Assembly: GCA_965199005.1 (NCBI GenBank)
Contig: CBDAQK010000001.1
Coordinates: 1,116,001 to 1,180,000, forward strand
Direction of reading: 5' to 3'
DNA: 64,000 bases
DNA from: LMUY01 sp965199005
GTDB taxonomy: Bacteria; Pseudomonadota; Alphaproteobacteria; Acetobacterales; Acetobacteraceae
In this document: piece by piece, positions 8,474-16,555 of the stretch
Layout of the letters: each line of letters opens with the position of its first letter
Position numbering within the stretch: position 1 is the stretch's first letter
Made by a program: the position numbers and the translations under genes
Notes under the pieces: model-generated
What the model was told of the DNA's origin: nothing
The model's database searches: none
The model's input: the letters and a program-made list of their open reading frames with translations, nothing else

Positions 8474-10297
8474 CTACTCACACGATACCGCGACTGCGTC
8501 TTCGGGTTCACCGCGTTGCAATCGCAATGTCTTCGCGAAATAGCCGTTGCCACGTCGCAGTTCGACAGGGGAGCCGTCTTCGATAATGCGCCCGGCTTCC
8601 AGCACGACGACTCTGTCGAAGTCCATCACCGTAGAAAGCCTGTGCGCAACCGCGACGATGGTGCGATCTCCGGCAAAGTTCGTCAGTGCGCTCTGCACCT
8701 CCCGTTCAGCCGCGCTATCCAGTGCGCTCGTTGCTTCGTCGAGCAAGAGCACTCGGCCCTGGTGGAGAAGCGCCCTTGCAACTGCAATCCGCTGCCGCTG
8801 TCCACCCGAGAGCCGCACCCCGCGTTCACCGACCATTGTCTCGTATCCATGAGGCAGTCCACGGACGAAGCGGTGACAGCCGACAGCCTCCGCCACGGCG
8901 AGCACCTCGCGCCAACTGGCGCCGTTACAGCCGTAACGGAGATTGTCCAGGATGCTTCGCTGGAAGAGAGCCGGGTCCTGTGGGACGACTGAGAATATAT
9001 CCGGGGGAGCTTCGCCGCTGAGAGGCTGGCCGTCGAGGAGCACCAAACCCGCTTGGGGGGGAACGATTCCTGAAATGAGCCGAAGTAGGGTCGACTTTCC
9101 CGCCCCTGAGGGCCCAACAATGCCAACACGTTGGCCAGCGGGCACATGAAGGTCAAACCCGGCGAACAGAGTCTCTCCAGGAGACGGCGCGAAACGGACA
9201 GCCCGCAATTCGATCGTCCCCTCGCGCACTTGTATCCCTAAGCCGGGGGTGTCTATCCCTAAGCCGGGGGTGTCCCGCGACTCAGCAGCGGGCTCTACCA
9301 ACACGCCGACTGCCTCAGTCACCGCACCGAGTTGCTGTGAGAGGCCCAGCAGCGACAGGCCTAGCTCGCGTGACCCGGCCACCACGCGCAACGTCAATGT
9401 CGTGGCGACGACGACGCCGCCTGTGCTGATTGCATCGCGGCTCCAAAGCATCACGGAAGCGCTCATAACCGCTGCATTGACCAACCAAAATGCGAGGTCG
9501 TGCGCGCAACGCAGCCGTTCGAGGAAACCCCAGCTTGCAAAATGGGCGAGACCTTCACGGCGAATGCGACACCGCAAACGACTTTGCTCGCTCGCGCGGC
9601 TGCCAAAGGCATGAACAATGCTCATGTTGATCAGAGTATCGGCTAACGTGCCGGACGTCTCGGCAGCCTCACGGTAATATGCCTCGTGCAGCCGGAAACC
9701 CCGCCGGCCAAGCCAATGAAGCAGAAACGTGGCTGGCGCCGCAGCCGCGATCAGCGCCGCGCCCAGCTGCCAATTGATCAGTGATAGAACGACCACGGAG
9801 CCTACAACGTCGGTCGCAGGGGGCAAGATGTTCCACACGATTGTGCGCAGCACAGCAGCCGCGGCTTCGGCTGCACCCGTAATCCGCCCTGCGAGCGCCC
9901 CGCTGGCTTGCGTGCTGAAGAAGTCCCACGAGCGGGCGCTCACGACGGCGAAGAGATCAACCCGAATATCCTCGCTGACGGCAATCACCGAATGCGCGCC
10001 GACGAAACCGCCGATCCGCCAGCATACATTCTCCAGCGCTAGCAAGCCGAGGAACAACCCGAGAGCCCGTGCCACCGCTGCCAGGTCACGCCCCGGTGCA
10101 GTCATCGCGTCAACAAGAAGCCGCAGGCCATATTGCGCTGCCACCGCCGCGATTGCGCCTGACACGACGATGGCGAGGAGAAGTGAAATCCAGAGGCGGT
10201 GATGTGCCGCGTAGCGCAGAAGGAACCCGGGTGCACCGCGGGGCACATACGGCACCTCCTGGCTTTTGCCCCCACACGGTGTGTATTCTGGCAGCAT
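8474..10297 (-). CDS. ABC exporter half-transporter (membrane domain + ATPase)
   Basis: 607 aa, type I-exporter architecture: an N-terminal six-helix membrane domain (about residues 25-320), then an ABC ATPase with Walker A GIVGPSGAGKSTLL, Q-loop VVPQDPALFQRS, signature LSGGQRQRIAVARALL, Walker B VLLLDEATSALD and H-loop AVAHRLST. It should act as a homodimer in the inner membrane. Neighbours (galactofuranosyltransferase, mutase) suggest a lipid-linked sugar or glycan cargo, but the family also exports peptides and drugs. The start at 10297 overlaps the glycosidase stop (TGATG); the frame is open 63 bases further. The linker before the ATPase carries an in-frame 21-bp tandem duplication. Confidence 0.9.
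   Translation of the reverse strand: MLPEYTPCGGKSQEVPYVPRGAPGFLLRYAAHHRLWISLLLAIVVSGAIAAVAAQYGLRLLVDAMTAPGRDLAAVARALGLFLGLLALENVCWRIGGFVGAHSVIAVSEDIRVDLFAVVSARSWDFFSTQASGALAGRITGAAEAAAAVLRTIVWNILPPATDVVGSVVVLSLINWQLGAALIAAAAPATFLLHWLGRRGFRLHEAYYREAAETSGTLADTLINMSIVHAFGSRASEQSRLRCRIRREGLAHFASWGFLERLRCAHDLAFWLVNAAVMSASVMLWSRDAISTGGVVVATTLTLRVVAGSRELGLSLLGLSQQLGAVTEAVGVLVEPAAESRDTPGLGIDTPGLGIQVREGTIELRAVRFAPSPGETLFAGFDLHVPAGQRVGIVGPSGAGKSTLLRLISGIVPPQAGLVLLDGQPLSGEAPPDIFSVVPQDPALFQRSILDNLRYGCNGASWREVLAVAEAVGCHRFVRGLPHGYETMVGERGVRLSGGQRQRIAVARALLHQGRVLLLDEATSALDSAAEREVQSALTNFAGDRTIVAVAHRLSTVMDFDRVVVLEAGRIIEDGSPVELRRGNGYFAKTLRLQRGEPEDAVAVSCE
9233..9274. repeat. Perfect 21-bp tandem duplication inside the exporter gene
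   Basis: The 21-base unit at 9233-9253 is repeated exactly at 9254-9274. In the minus-strand frame it doubles seven residues (DTPGLGI-DTPGLGI) in the linker between membrane domain and ATPase. The perfect identity implies a recent slippage event, or an ongoing length polymorphism, that keeps the frame. Confidence 0.9.
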
Positions 10298-11676
10298 CAC
10301 GCCCGCAGACCCTCTTGGATGCGGTCGCTGCGCCGCCACCAGCCTGGCTCTGACAAGCATGGATCGGCGAACTCGCCATGCCGGGCGAGAGACGCAATCG
10401 CAGCAGCAAGCAGCGTCGGGCGTGGCGGGCCATCCCTAGCGTCCAAGGCGCCCGCCTCGAAGCGTCCGCGACGCTCCCGTAGCATGGTGTCCCAATCCAC
10501 CAGGCCGAAGAGAGCCCAGGCCGTGACGGCTTGGACTGGAATGTGTTCCGACCGGAGGGTCCGTGCCGCGCGCCAGGCTTCCATCAACCAGCGCACTGAC
10601 TCTGCTGGGCTGTCGCACCCCAGATGAACCTCGGAAAGGATCATGGGGCGCTTGTAACGATGCCAAACCTCACGAAGCCGCGGTTCCCATCCCACCAGGC
10701 TCAAGTCGATATCAGCGCGAACAGCCTCAGTATCCGCGTAGGCCAGAATCCCATTTCCGCCGCGGAGCTGAGGCGGATAGAGCATGCAACGGTGATCCAG
10801 GAAGCGGTCGCTGGTGACGTAGTGATTGACTCCGATGAGGTCAGGTGTCGCCTCTCCAGTCGCGAGCTCGTCCAGGTGCCGCGCCGACACGCCCGCCCCG
10901 TCGAAGGCGCTTCGCCACGGATGCTGCCGGTCAACAAATCCGCACAAGAGGTCGAGGCTCAACCAACGCCGCGTATTCTCATAATGCGCCTGTTCCCGCA
11001 GCGGGTGCGTTGCAAACACACGTCCGACATCCTCGGTTTGAAGGAACCGTGCCTTGGCCGATTTCGATTTTATCATTCGCCCGGCAAGCAGGACCGCGCG
11101 GCACTGATTTGCAAGGGCGCGCAGGAACGCGCTGGTATCGCGGAGGTGGGGATACCAGTGGCCATAGAGGCAGCTGAACCGAGCCGTGGTCTGCGGCTCG
11201 TTGACGGCCGTCCAAAGTAGGAGCCATGGGTAGCGTTCTGCGGCCGCCCCCGCATGCTGAGCCAGTTTTTCGGGAAGTTCCGGGTCAAGCAGGTCCGTGC
11301 CACGTGGACCAGATCCATGATGCATCACCCCCGCGGCGACGGTCATTCCCTGGTGCTCCAGGGCAGCCAGTTGTTTGTCGTGCCATTCCCAGCCATCCGG
11401 ATATCCACCCGAGATCCGCTCCCATAGGACGGGATAGCGCACGGTCCGTATGCCCAGTCCAGCAATCTGGTGGATATCGCCGACGCCTCGGCTATGATGG
11501 CCGGTCTCGAATACCTGGTCGCGCCACTCGTCGCCAACCCGCACGACGCTGCACTCGATACCACCCCATAACGCCGGTGGCTCAAGCTCCAACGCTGTCG
11601 CCAGGACATTGCCGTCAGCTGCTTGGATAGCGCCCCGCCGGCGTGCAGAATTATAGGGCAGGCTCCGGTCCCTCAA
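10297..11676 (-). CDS. GH1-like glycoside hydrolase
   Basis: 459 aa with a (beta/alpha)8 glycosidase pattern: LWGGIECSVVRV at the start of the barrel, RYPVLWERI, the acid/base motif TAVNEPQ, LIGVNHYVTSDRFLD and a nucleophile-like ILSEVHLG, then AVTAWALFGLVDW. This pattern matches GH1-like proteins, including those annotated near or fused to dTDP-4-dehydrorhamnose reductases in glycan clusters. No signal peptide is seen, so it is probably cytoplasmic. Its position between a galactofuranosyltransferase and an ABC exporter suggests trimming or quality control of the glycan, which is unproven. The start is uncertain: the called TTG at 11676 follows the upstream stop by only a few bases and lacks a clear Shine-Dalgarno. 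Confidence 0.75.
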   Translation of the reverse strand: MRDRSLPYNSARRRGAIQAADGNVLATALELEPPALWGGIECSVVRVGDEWRDQVFETGHHSRGVGDIHQIAGLGIRTVRYPVLWERISGGYPDGWEWHDKQLAALEHQGMTVAAGVMHHGSGPRGTDLLDPELPEKLAQHAGAAAERYPWLLLWTAVNEPQTTARFSCLYGHWYPHLRDTSAFLRALANQCRAVLLAGRMIKSKSAKARFLQTEDVGRVFATHPLREQAHYENTRRWLSLDLLCGFVDRQHPWRSAFDGAGVSARHLDELATGEATPDLIGVNHYVTSDRFLDHRCMLYPPQLRGGNGILAYADTEAVRADIDLSLVGWEPRLREVWHRYKRPMILSEVHLGCDSPAESVRWLMEAWRAARTLRSEHIPVQAVTAWALFGLVDWDTMLRERRGRFEAGALDARDGPPRPTLLAAAIASLARHGEFADPCLSEPGWWRRSDRIQEGLRA

Positions 11677-11682
11677 ACGATT

Positions 11683-13647
11683 TCAAGAGGTTCGAAGAGG
11701 GGTCGTTAGGAACTCAGCGTCGTCCGGAGCGGCAGGCTCCTCATATCGGTCGTCAGGTGCAGGAGCCAATCGCACTCCGCTCTCGATTACACTCTGGCGG
11801 CACTCGGGATTGGGTCCCTCGACACCAAGGTATTTGTACCAAAATGGCACCGACGTCATGAGCGGAGCCGCCTCGCGCCATGCCGCCGCAGCCCGTGATG
11901 CCTCCCGACAGAGACGGACGACTAGGACAGCCGCCTGCCACAGAAGCTTCCTGTGAGATGCTCTACAACGCCGAAAGGTAGGTAATTCTGCGTCCCACCA
12001 CGTCTCAACCGCAATGTGCCCAGATTTGCGAATTGCAAGCCAGTGCACGTTCTCAGCTTTCAAGATACTGGCTGGTGTCGCGCACGATCGCGCGACCGCG
12101 TTACGCATCAACAACCAGCTCAGTAAAGCCAGACACCGGAAGCGCCCCGAGGGGACGGCGGCCAAGCGCAGTTCGGTAGAGACCCGCTCCCGCCGGGTCG
12201 ATAGCCCGGGATACTCCTCCTTCAGCGCACCAAGCGCGCTATGGCGTGGCAGCGGAGGTTCAAAGAAGACGGACGGACCGGCAAGGAAGTCGCGTATGCC
12301 CTCGAGGATCAAGGCCGTGCTATAGTACCGGTAGGTTAGCAGATGCGTGATGATCTGCCGTCCCATTCGGCGCACGACGCCCATCGTGCCAAATGGCTGG
12401 TGGAGCGCTGCGGCGACGAGCGTGTTGCGTGTCTCGTAGTAGAGCTGCCACCCACCAAGCTTCAAATAGAAGGGTTCATGCCAGACCGCGATCCCGGGCA
12501 TGGAGATTGTGGGGATGTCACGTTCGTGGAGTCTCAGTCCAAACTCCATGTCGTCGCCCCGGATGAAACAGGGCAGTGGCATACCATGGTCGCGCAGGAT
12601 CGCGAGGGGGAAGCCGCAGCACCACCATCCATTATAGTGTATCGCGTAGGGATGGCTGAGGGGCTCGAGCAATTCGGCGTCGGACAAGTCCCGCATGAAG
12701 TGCTGGGGAAGGAAAGTCCAATGCCGATCCGAGATCACGGCACCTGCTTCATACAGCTTTGTCGGCTGCAGCAGATCGAGCATGTGGCCGCCAAGAACGA
12801 TGTCCCGCTCACAGTATGCGAAGAACGTCGCCATCCGTTGCAGGCTGGCGGGCTCGAGCTCGATATCATCGTCCAACAGCACTGCATGGGTGAGACCCGG
12901 GTCTTCGAGAGCGGCGAGGAGACCACGCGAGAAACCACCTGCTCCACCAAAATTCGGCTGGTCGATGACGGTCAATTTTTCGCTTAATAAAGCCGCGGCA
13001 TCGCCGAACGCGGATCGGCTGTCGGGACGACCTTGGTTGACGACGATTACCTTTGCGATGTGATCCAGCACGTCTGGGTCGTCGCTGAGCGAGCGCAGGA
13101 CCTTGGAGATTTCGGCTTCCCGATTGAACGTACAGAACACGACGGCGAGTTTGGATCGAGCCGGAGACGGCGCCGTGCTGAGCCAAGCGGCGCCAAGAAA
13201 GGTGACAGCTTCCTCAATTGCGCATAACTCGAACGACAGCATGCCGTTCTGTCGAAGATTGAGCTCGCCGCGAGGGACCGGCACCTGCGTTGCACCGGGA
13301 CCAATCATCTGCTCGACCAGCACAGCCTTGCCGCCAAGCGCGTGACGGTGGATCCGGAGAAGCGCTGTTCCGACCAGCGTCACTTCGAGTACAACGTTGC
13401 GCAGTGTCGTGTATCGCCACCACTGGGCTTCGAAGAATGCGTTGAAGTAAGTGTCGAAGCTGAGAGCGCCGCCCGGCACGATCTGCAAAACGCCGCTGCC
13501 GAGGTCGCTCACGCTTGGTACGCTTCGGCATCCCACTTCGGAACCACGCCAATAGAGCGAGCGCCGGCCAGGAAGCCGATCGATCAAAATGCTCTGCAGC
13601 ACGGAGCCGTCCTGTTTTCCAACAGAGCTTGTGAGTAAGCCATCCAT
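11683..13647 (-). CDS. GlfT2-like galactofuranosyltransferase (GT2)
   Basis: 654 aa, close to the length of mycobacterial GlfT2. An N-terminal beta-rich domain (about 1-160, with FNAFFEAQWWRYT) precedes a GT-A fold: VVFCTFNRE, QPNFGGAGGFSRG, the metal-binding LLDDDIELEP (DDD at 259-261), GWWCCGFPL, RGDDMEFGLR (364-372) and WHEPFY (W389, H390). The order and spacing of DDD, DD and WH match the catalytic and metal residues of GlfT2, which polymerises UDP-galactofuranose. A helical C-terminal region (about 480-600) follows. It would use the product of the mutase at the other end of the island. The ATG at 13647 is preferred over the adjacent TTG. It is the first gene of the island. Confidence 0.88.
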   Translation of the reverse strand: MDGLLTSSVGKQDGSVLQSILIDRLPGRRSLYWRGSEVGCRSVPSVSDLGSGVLQIVPGGALSFDTYFNAFFEAQWWRYTTLRNVVLEVTLVGTALLRIHRHALGGKAVLVEQMIGPGATQVPVPRGELNLRQNGMLSFELCAIEEAVTFLGAAWLSTAPSPARSKLAVVFCTFNREAEISKVLRSLSDDPDVLDHIAKVIVVNQGRPDSRSAFGDAAALLSEKLTVIDQPNFGGAGGFSRGLLAALEDPGLTHAVLLDDDIELEPASLQRMATFFAYCERDIVLGGHMLDLLQPTKLYEAGAVISDRHWTFLPQHFMRDLSDAELLEPLSHPYAIHYNGWWCCGFPLAILRDHGMPLPCFIRGDDMEFGLRLHERDIPTISMPGIAVWHEPFYLKLGGWQLYYETRNTLVAAALHQPFGTMGVVRRMGRQIITHLLTYRYYSTALILEGIRDFLAGPSVFFEPPLPRHSALGALKEEYPGLSTRRERVSTELRLAAVPSGRFRCLALLSWLLMRNAVARSCATPASILKAENVHWLAIRKSGHIAVETWWDAELPTFRRCRASHRKLLWQAAVLVVRLCREASRAAAAWREAAPLMTSVPFWYKYLGVEGPNPECRQSVIESGVRLAPAPDDRYEEPAAPDDAEFLTTPLRTS

Positions 13648-14027
13648 CAAGCGGTCTCGTGCTCCAAACTGCGCCCCTTCCCAATAGTCTGGCCATATAC
13701 AACGCTCGCTTGCCCGCTTACGTCACCAGTGACGTTTTCTAACTCAGGTGCTCACTCCGTCTAATTAGGAGCGAGATTGCCTAGTCTCCACCGCGTGCTG
13801 GCTAATTACCCGTCAAGGAAGCTCGACACCCTGATCTTGCGGTCCGGACACGGTAATCCCTCGACTCTAGGAGGCGAACTCGCCATACGCTGCAGGGTTC
13901 CTACCTCACGAGTTCACAATGCCTCGTCCAGGTGTTCGTGCTTTGATAGGCGCTCATTGTGTCTGCCTATCTGACTGGGAACCAGTTTGAGGCACTGCGT
14001 CTACAAAGCAGAAAATAGGAAAGCACC
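13648..14027. other. Intergenic region, promoter side of the glycan island
   Basis: 380 bases with no credible gene. It must hold the promoter for the minus-strand glycan genes; a 16-bp dyad lies at 13720-13735. On the plus strand a purine-rich AATAGGAAAG stands just before the DUF892 remnant's ATG at 14028. Base composition is more AT-rich than the housekeeping part of the window. Confidence 0.5.
13720..13735. promoter_or_regulatory. Dyad ACGTCAC-N2-GTGACGT upstream of the glycan operon
   Basis: A perfect 7+7 dyad with a two-base centre, about 75 bases upstream of the galactofuranosyltransferase start. The size fits an operator for a dimeric helix-turn-helix protein. The same half-site, ACGTCAC, recurs at 8029-8035 upstream of the mutase gene. 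No specific regulator family can be named. Confidence 0.4.
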
Positions 14028-14309
14028 ATGCCAACAGAGAAAACGCTAAATGACGCTTTCTATGAGACTCTGAAGGACGTGTACTATGCCGAAAAGCAAT
14101 CGGTGAGAGTTCTGAAGAAGTCTGCTAAAGCTGTGAAGTCCCCTGCCCTGAAGCAACTCTTTGAACAACATATGGAGGAGAGCGCTACACAGGTGGACCG
14201 CCTGTCGCAAGCGTTCGAACGGCTGAAGAGAAGCCCGCTCGTGCCAGGACCTGTGAGGCAATGCAAGGCCTCTCGGCCGAAGCACCTGCGATTAAGGCAA
14301 CGCCTCTAA
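14028..14309 (+). pseudogene. Truncated DUF892 / YciF-type ferritin-like protein
   Basis: The first 70 codons read as the N-terminus of the YciE/YciF (DUF892) family: LNDAFYETLKDVYYAEKQ, then LKKSAKAVKSPALKQLFEQH and ESATQVDRLSQAFE, i.e. the first two helices of the ferritin-like bundle. Family members are about 160 residues; here the frame is lost near 14245. The expected continuation (TCEAMQGLSAEAPAI) is visible in another frame for about 15 codons and then stops resembling the family near 14300. So there is a frameshift plus loss of the 3' half, next to a transposase fragment. An ATG with an AGGAAAG ribosome site is still present, so a short product might be made. Confidence 0.8.
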
Positions 14310-14354
14310 GGCGACGTGGCCACGGACGATGCGGCATTTTCAAGACGATCGTCT

Positions 14355-14450
14355 TCTTGAGTCATTTCCAACGACTCCCAAGACCCTCGCCAACCTGGCA
14401 AGATCAGCTACCCGCTCGATGAGATCCTGCTGTTGTGTCTGCTTGCGTCC
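14355..14450 (+). pseudogene. Remnant of an ISAs1-family transposase N-terminus
   Basis: From 14382 the plus strand reads DPRQPGKISYPLDEILLLCLLA, cut here as DPRQPG plus KISYPLDEILLLCLLA. This is the conserved N-terminal block of ISAs1-family transposases (consensus like DPR..GK..YPLDEILL). The preceding HFQRLP piece is in a different frame, so the fragment is shifted as well as truncated. It ends exactly where the stop codon of the XRE gene begins (14451), marking an old deletion or rearrangement junction. A 14-bp perfect palindrome (AAGACGATCGTCTT, 14342-14355) lies just before it. Confidence 0.65.
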
Positions 14451-15221
14451 TCAACGCCGCGTGTAGAGGGCTAGCTTGAGCGCCGGGTCGTCGTTGGCCT
14501 GGAAACTTGCATACTCGTAGCGCACGATGCCGAGCATCGGGTGGTGCAGGTGCTTGGTGCCGGATACCGGCGCACCAATCCCGTGCGCGGACCACCACCA
14601 GTCGAAGTTCGGGCAGCTCGCGCGAACCTGCTCCACGAGGGCGGCGAAGGCCGTGTCACCGGGCCAGAGGTCGTGCGCCGCACGGAAGAGCGACACCATG
14701 CGCCGCGCCTCCTCCGCCCAGGTCTCGCCGAACAGCGTCTTGGCGGCCGGGTCGGTGAACATCCAGTTCAGGATGTTGCGGTCCTCGGGTGCGAGCCGGC
14801 CGAAATCCCCGAAGAGCGCCGCAGCGGCGTCGTTCCAGGCCAGGACGTCCCAGCGCTGCCCGGTGAGGTAGGCAGGCTCGGGCAGGCTGGCGACGATGCG
14901 GCGCAGCGCATCCGGTGTGTCCTCGCGCCGGAACGGCTGTCGTCCCCCTGCTGCGGCAAGCGAGCGCAGGTGGGCCAACTCTACCCGATCAAGCCGCAGG
15001 GCGCGGCCGAGGGCCTCCACCGTCTCGGCCGAGGGGGACACGGCACGGCCTTGCTCCAACTTGACATACCACTCGGCGCTGATGCCGGCACGCTGCGCCA
15101 CTTCCTCACGCTTGAGGCCGGGGGTGCGACGCCGCTGCCGGGTCGCATCGCCGACCTTGTCCGGGTTCAGGCGCGTGCGACGGGAACGCAGGAAGTCTCC
15201 GAATGGACGGTTGCCTGCCAT
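14451..15221 (-). CDS. XRE-family regulator with MmyB-like ligand domain
   Basis: 256 aa. Residues about 10-85 form an HTH_XRE domain (RTPGLKREEVAQRAGISAEW, then YVKLEQGR). Residues about 105-250 match the MmyB-like ligand-binding domain: YLTGQRWDVLAWNDAAAALFG, an NILNWMF segment, and a terminal HHPMLGIVRYEYASF. Such regulators often control a divergent oxidoreductase gene, and here an MDR reductase is transcribed away from it across a 105-base gap. The effector is unknown. The 3' end abuts the transposase remnant: the last codons (LYTRR) and the stop form the junction, so the native C-terminus may have been altered. Confidence 0.88.
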   Translation of the reverse strand: MAGNRPFGDFLRSRRTRLNPDKVGDATRQRRRTPGLKREEVAQRAGISAEWYVKLEQGRAVSPSAETVEALGRALRLDRVELAHLRSLAAAGGRQPFRREDTPDALRRIVASLPEPAYLTGQRWDVLAWNDAAAALFGDFGRLAPEDRNILNWMFTDPAAKTLFGETWAEEARRMVSLFRAAHDLWPGDTAFAALVEQVRASCPNFDWWWSAHGIGAPVSGTKHLHHPMLGIVRYEYASFQANDDPALKLALYTRR

Positions 15222-15326
15222 GCCGTGCTCCCGAGGGTGGTATCGCTGAAGACCAGTATCGTGCCGGTTCTTCTTGCAAGTCCTTAGGACGCCATTTCGG
15301 GGCTTCGTTGTCCAGGGAGTTTGCCC

Positions 15327-16406
15327 ATGAAGGCCGCTGTTCTACACAATTTTGGGGTGCCGCTGAGCGTCGAGCAGGTGACCGATCCGGTGATCGGAAC
15401 AGGCGAGGTGCTGGTCGACGTCGTCGCCGCACCGGTGCTGTCCTACACCGACGAGGTGTTAAGCGGCGCGCGTCGGTACCTGTTGCCCACGCCGGTGGTG
15501 CCGGGCGCGGGCGCGATCGGCCGGGTGCGCGCGGTCGGCCCGGACGCCACTCGGCTGCAGCCCGGGGATTGGGTGTTCTGCGATCCCACCGTACGGTCGC
15601 GCGACGGCGCGCCGAACCCGGACATCACCCTGCAGGGCGCGAGCGCCCGGGGTGAGGGAGGGCAGAAGCTCCAACGCTACTTCCGCGACGGCACGTTTGC
15701 CGAGCAGGTTCGCGTGCCAACGGAGAACGCCGCACCCATTGGCACGATCGACCCGGCGGAGGCTGGACAGTGGTGCGCGGTTGCCACGTTGCTGATCGCT
15801 TATGGCGGCTTGCTGGCGATTGACTTCCGACCCGGCGAAACGCTGCTGGTGAGCGGAGCCACCGGCAACTTCGGCTCGGCGACGGTCGCGTTGGCGCTGG
15901 CGATGGGTGCACGCTGCGTGGTGGCGCCGGGCCGCAACGCCGCGGTGCTGGACGGCCTTCGAGCCCGCTTCGGCCAGAGGGTCGTGCCGGTTCGGCTGAG
16001 CGGCGACGGTGCGGCGGATACGGAGACGATGAAGCGGGCGGCACCGGGACCGATCGACGCGGTGCAGGACTTCCTGCCTCCATCCGTGAGCGCTGCGGTG
16101 GCGCGGGCGGCGATCATGACCGTGCGGCAGGGCGGACGGGCCGTGCTGATGGGCGGCGTCGGCATGCTCGGCGGCGAGGACCTGGCCTTGCCCTATCCCT
16201 GGGTCATGCGCAACCTGATCACGGTGCGCGGACAGTGGATGTATGACACCGCCGCCATACCGGGCCTGGTGGGCCTGGTTCGCGGTGGGCTGCTGGACCT
16301 CGGTCACTGGGCAGTGACGGCATTTCCGCTGACCGGGGCCAACGACGCCGTCGCACACGCGGCGGCCAACGCAGGCCCGTTCAAGCTGACAGTGCTCCAA
16401 CCGTAG
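15327..16406 (+). CDS. MDR-superfamily alcohol dehydrogenase / quinone-reductase-like protein
   Basis: 359 aa medium-chain dehydrogenase/reductase. The N-terminal GroES-like domain (MKAAVLHNFGVPLSVEQV, then PVVPGAGAIGRVRAVG and GDWVF) is followed by a Rossmann domain with LLVSGATGNFGSATVALA. The catalytic zinc cysteine of classical alcohol dehydrogenases is absent at the usual place, so a zinc-independent reductase is more likely. ATG at 15327 is used, with AGGGAG upstream; a TTG two codons earlier is less likely. It is divergent from the XRE regulator, which probably controls it. The substrate is unknown. Confidence 0.85.
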   Translation: MKAAVLHNFGVPLSVEQVTDPVIGTGEVLVDVVAAPVLSYTDEVLSGARRYLLPTPVVPGAGAIGRVRAVGPDATRLQPGDWVFCDPTVRSRDGAPNPDITLQGASARGEGGQKLQRYFRDGTFAEQVRVPTENAAPIGTIDPAEAGQWCAVATLLIAYGGLLAIDFRPGETLLVSGATGNFGSATVALALAMGARCVVAPGRNAAVLDGLRARFGQRVVPVRLSGDGAADTETMKRAAPGPIDAVQDFLPPSVSAAVARAAIMTVRQGGRAVLMGGVGMLGGEDLALPYPWVMRNLITVRGQWMYDTAAIPGLVGLVRGGLLDLGHWAVTAFPLTGANDAVAHAAANAGPFKLTVLQP

Positions 16407-16555
16407 CTGCTGTGAGCAGGGGTAAGTTCGAGCCCGGCAGGCCATTACCTGTCGGAGTTGGGCCGGGCACTGGCGCTGGAGAGCATCACTTCGGCCGGCC
16501 TCGACCCGGCATCCCACAGGTGGAGCGCCGGGCGGCTTAGGGATGCCTCACCGCG

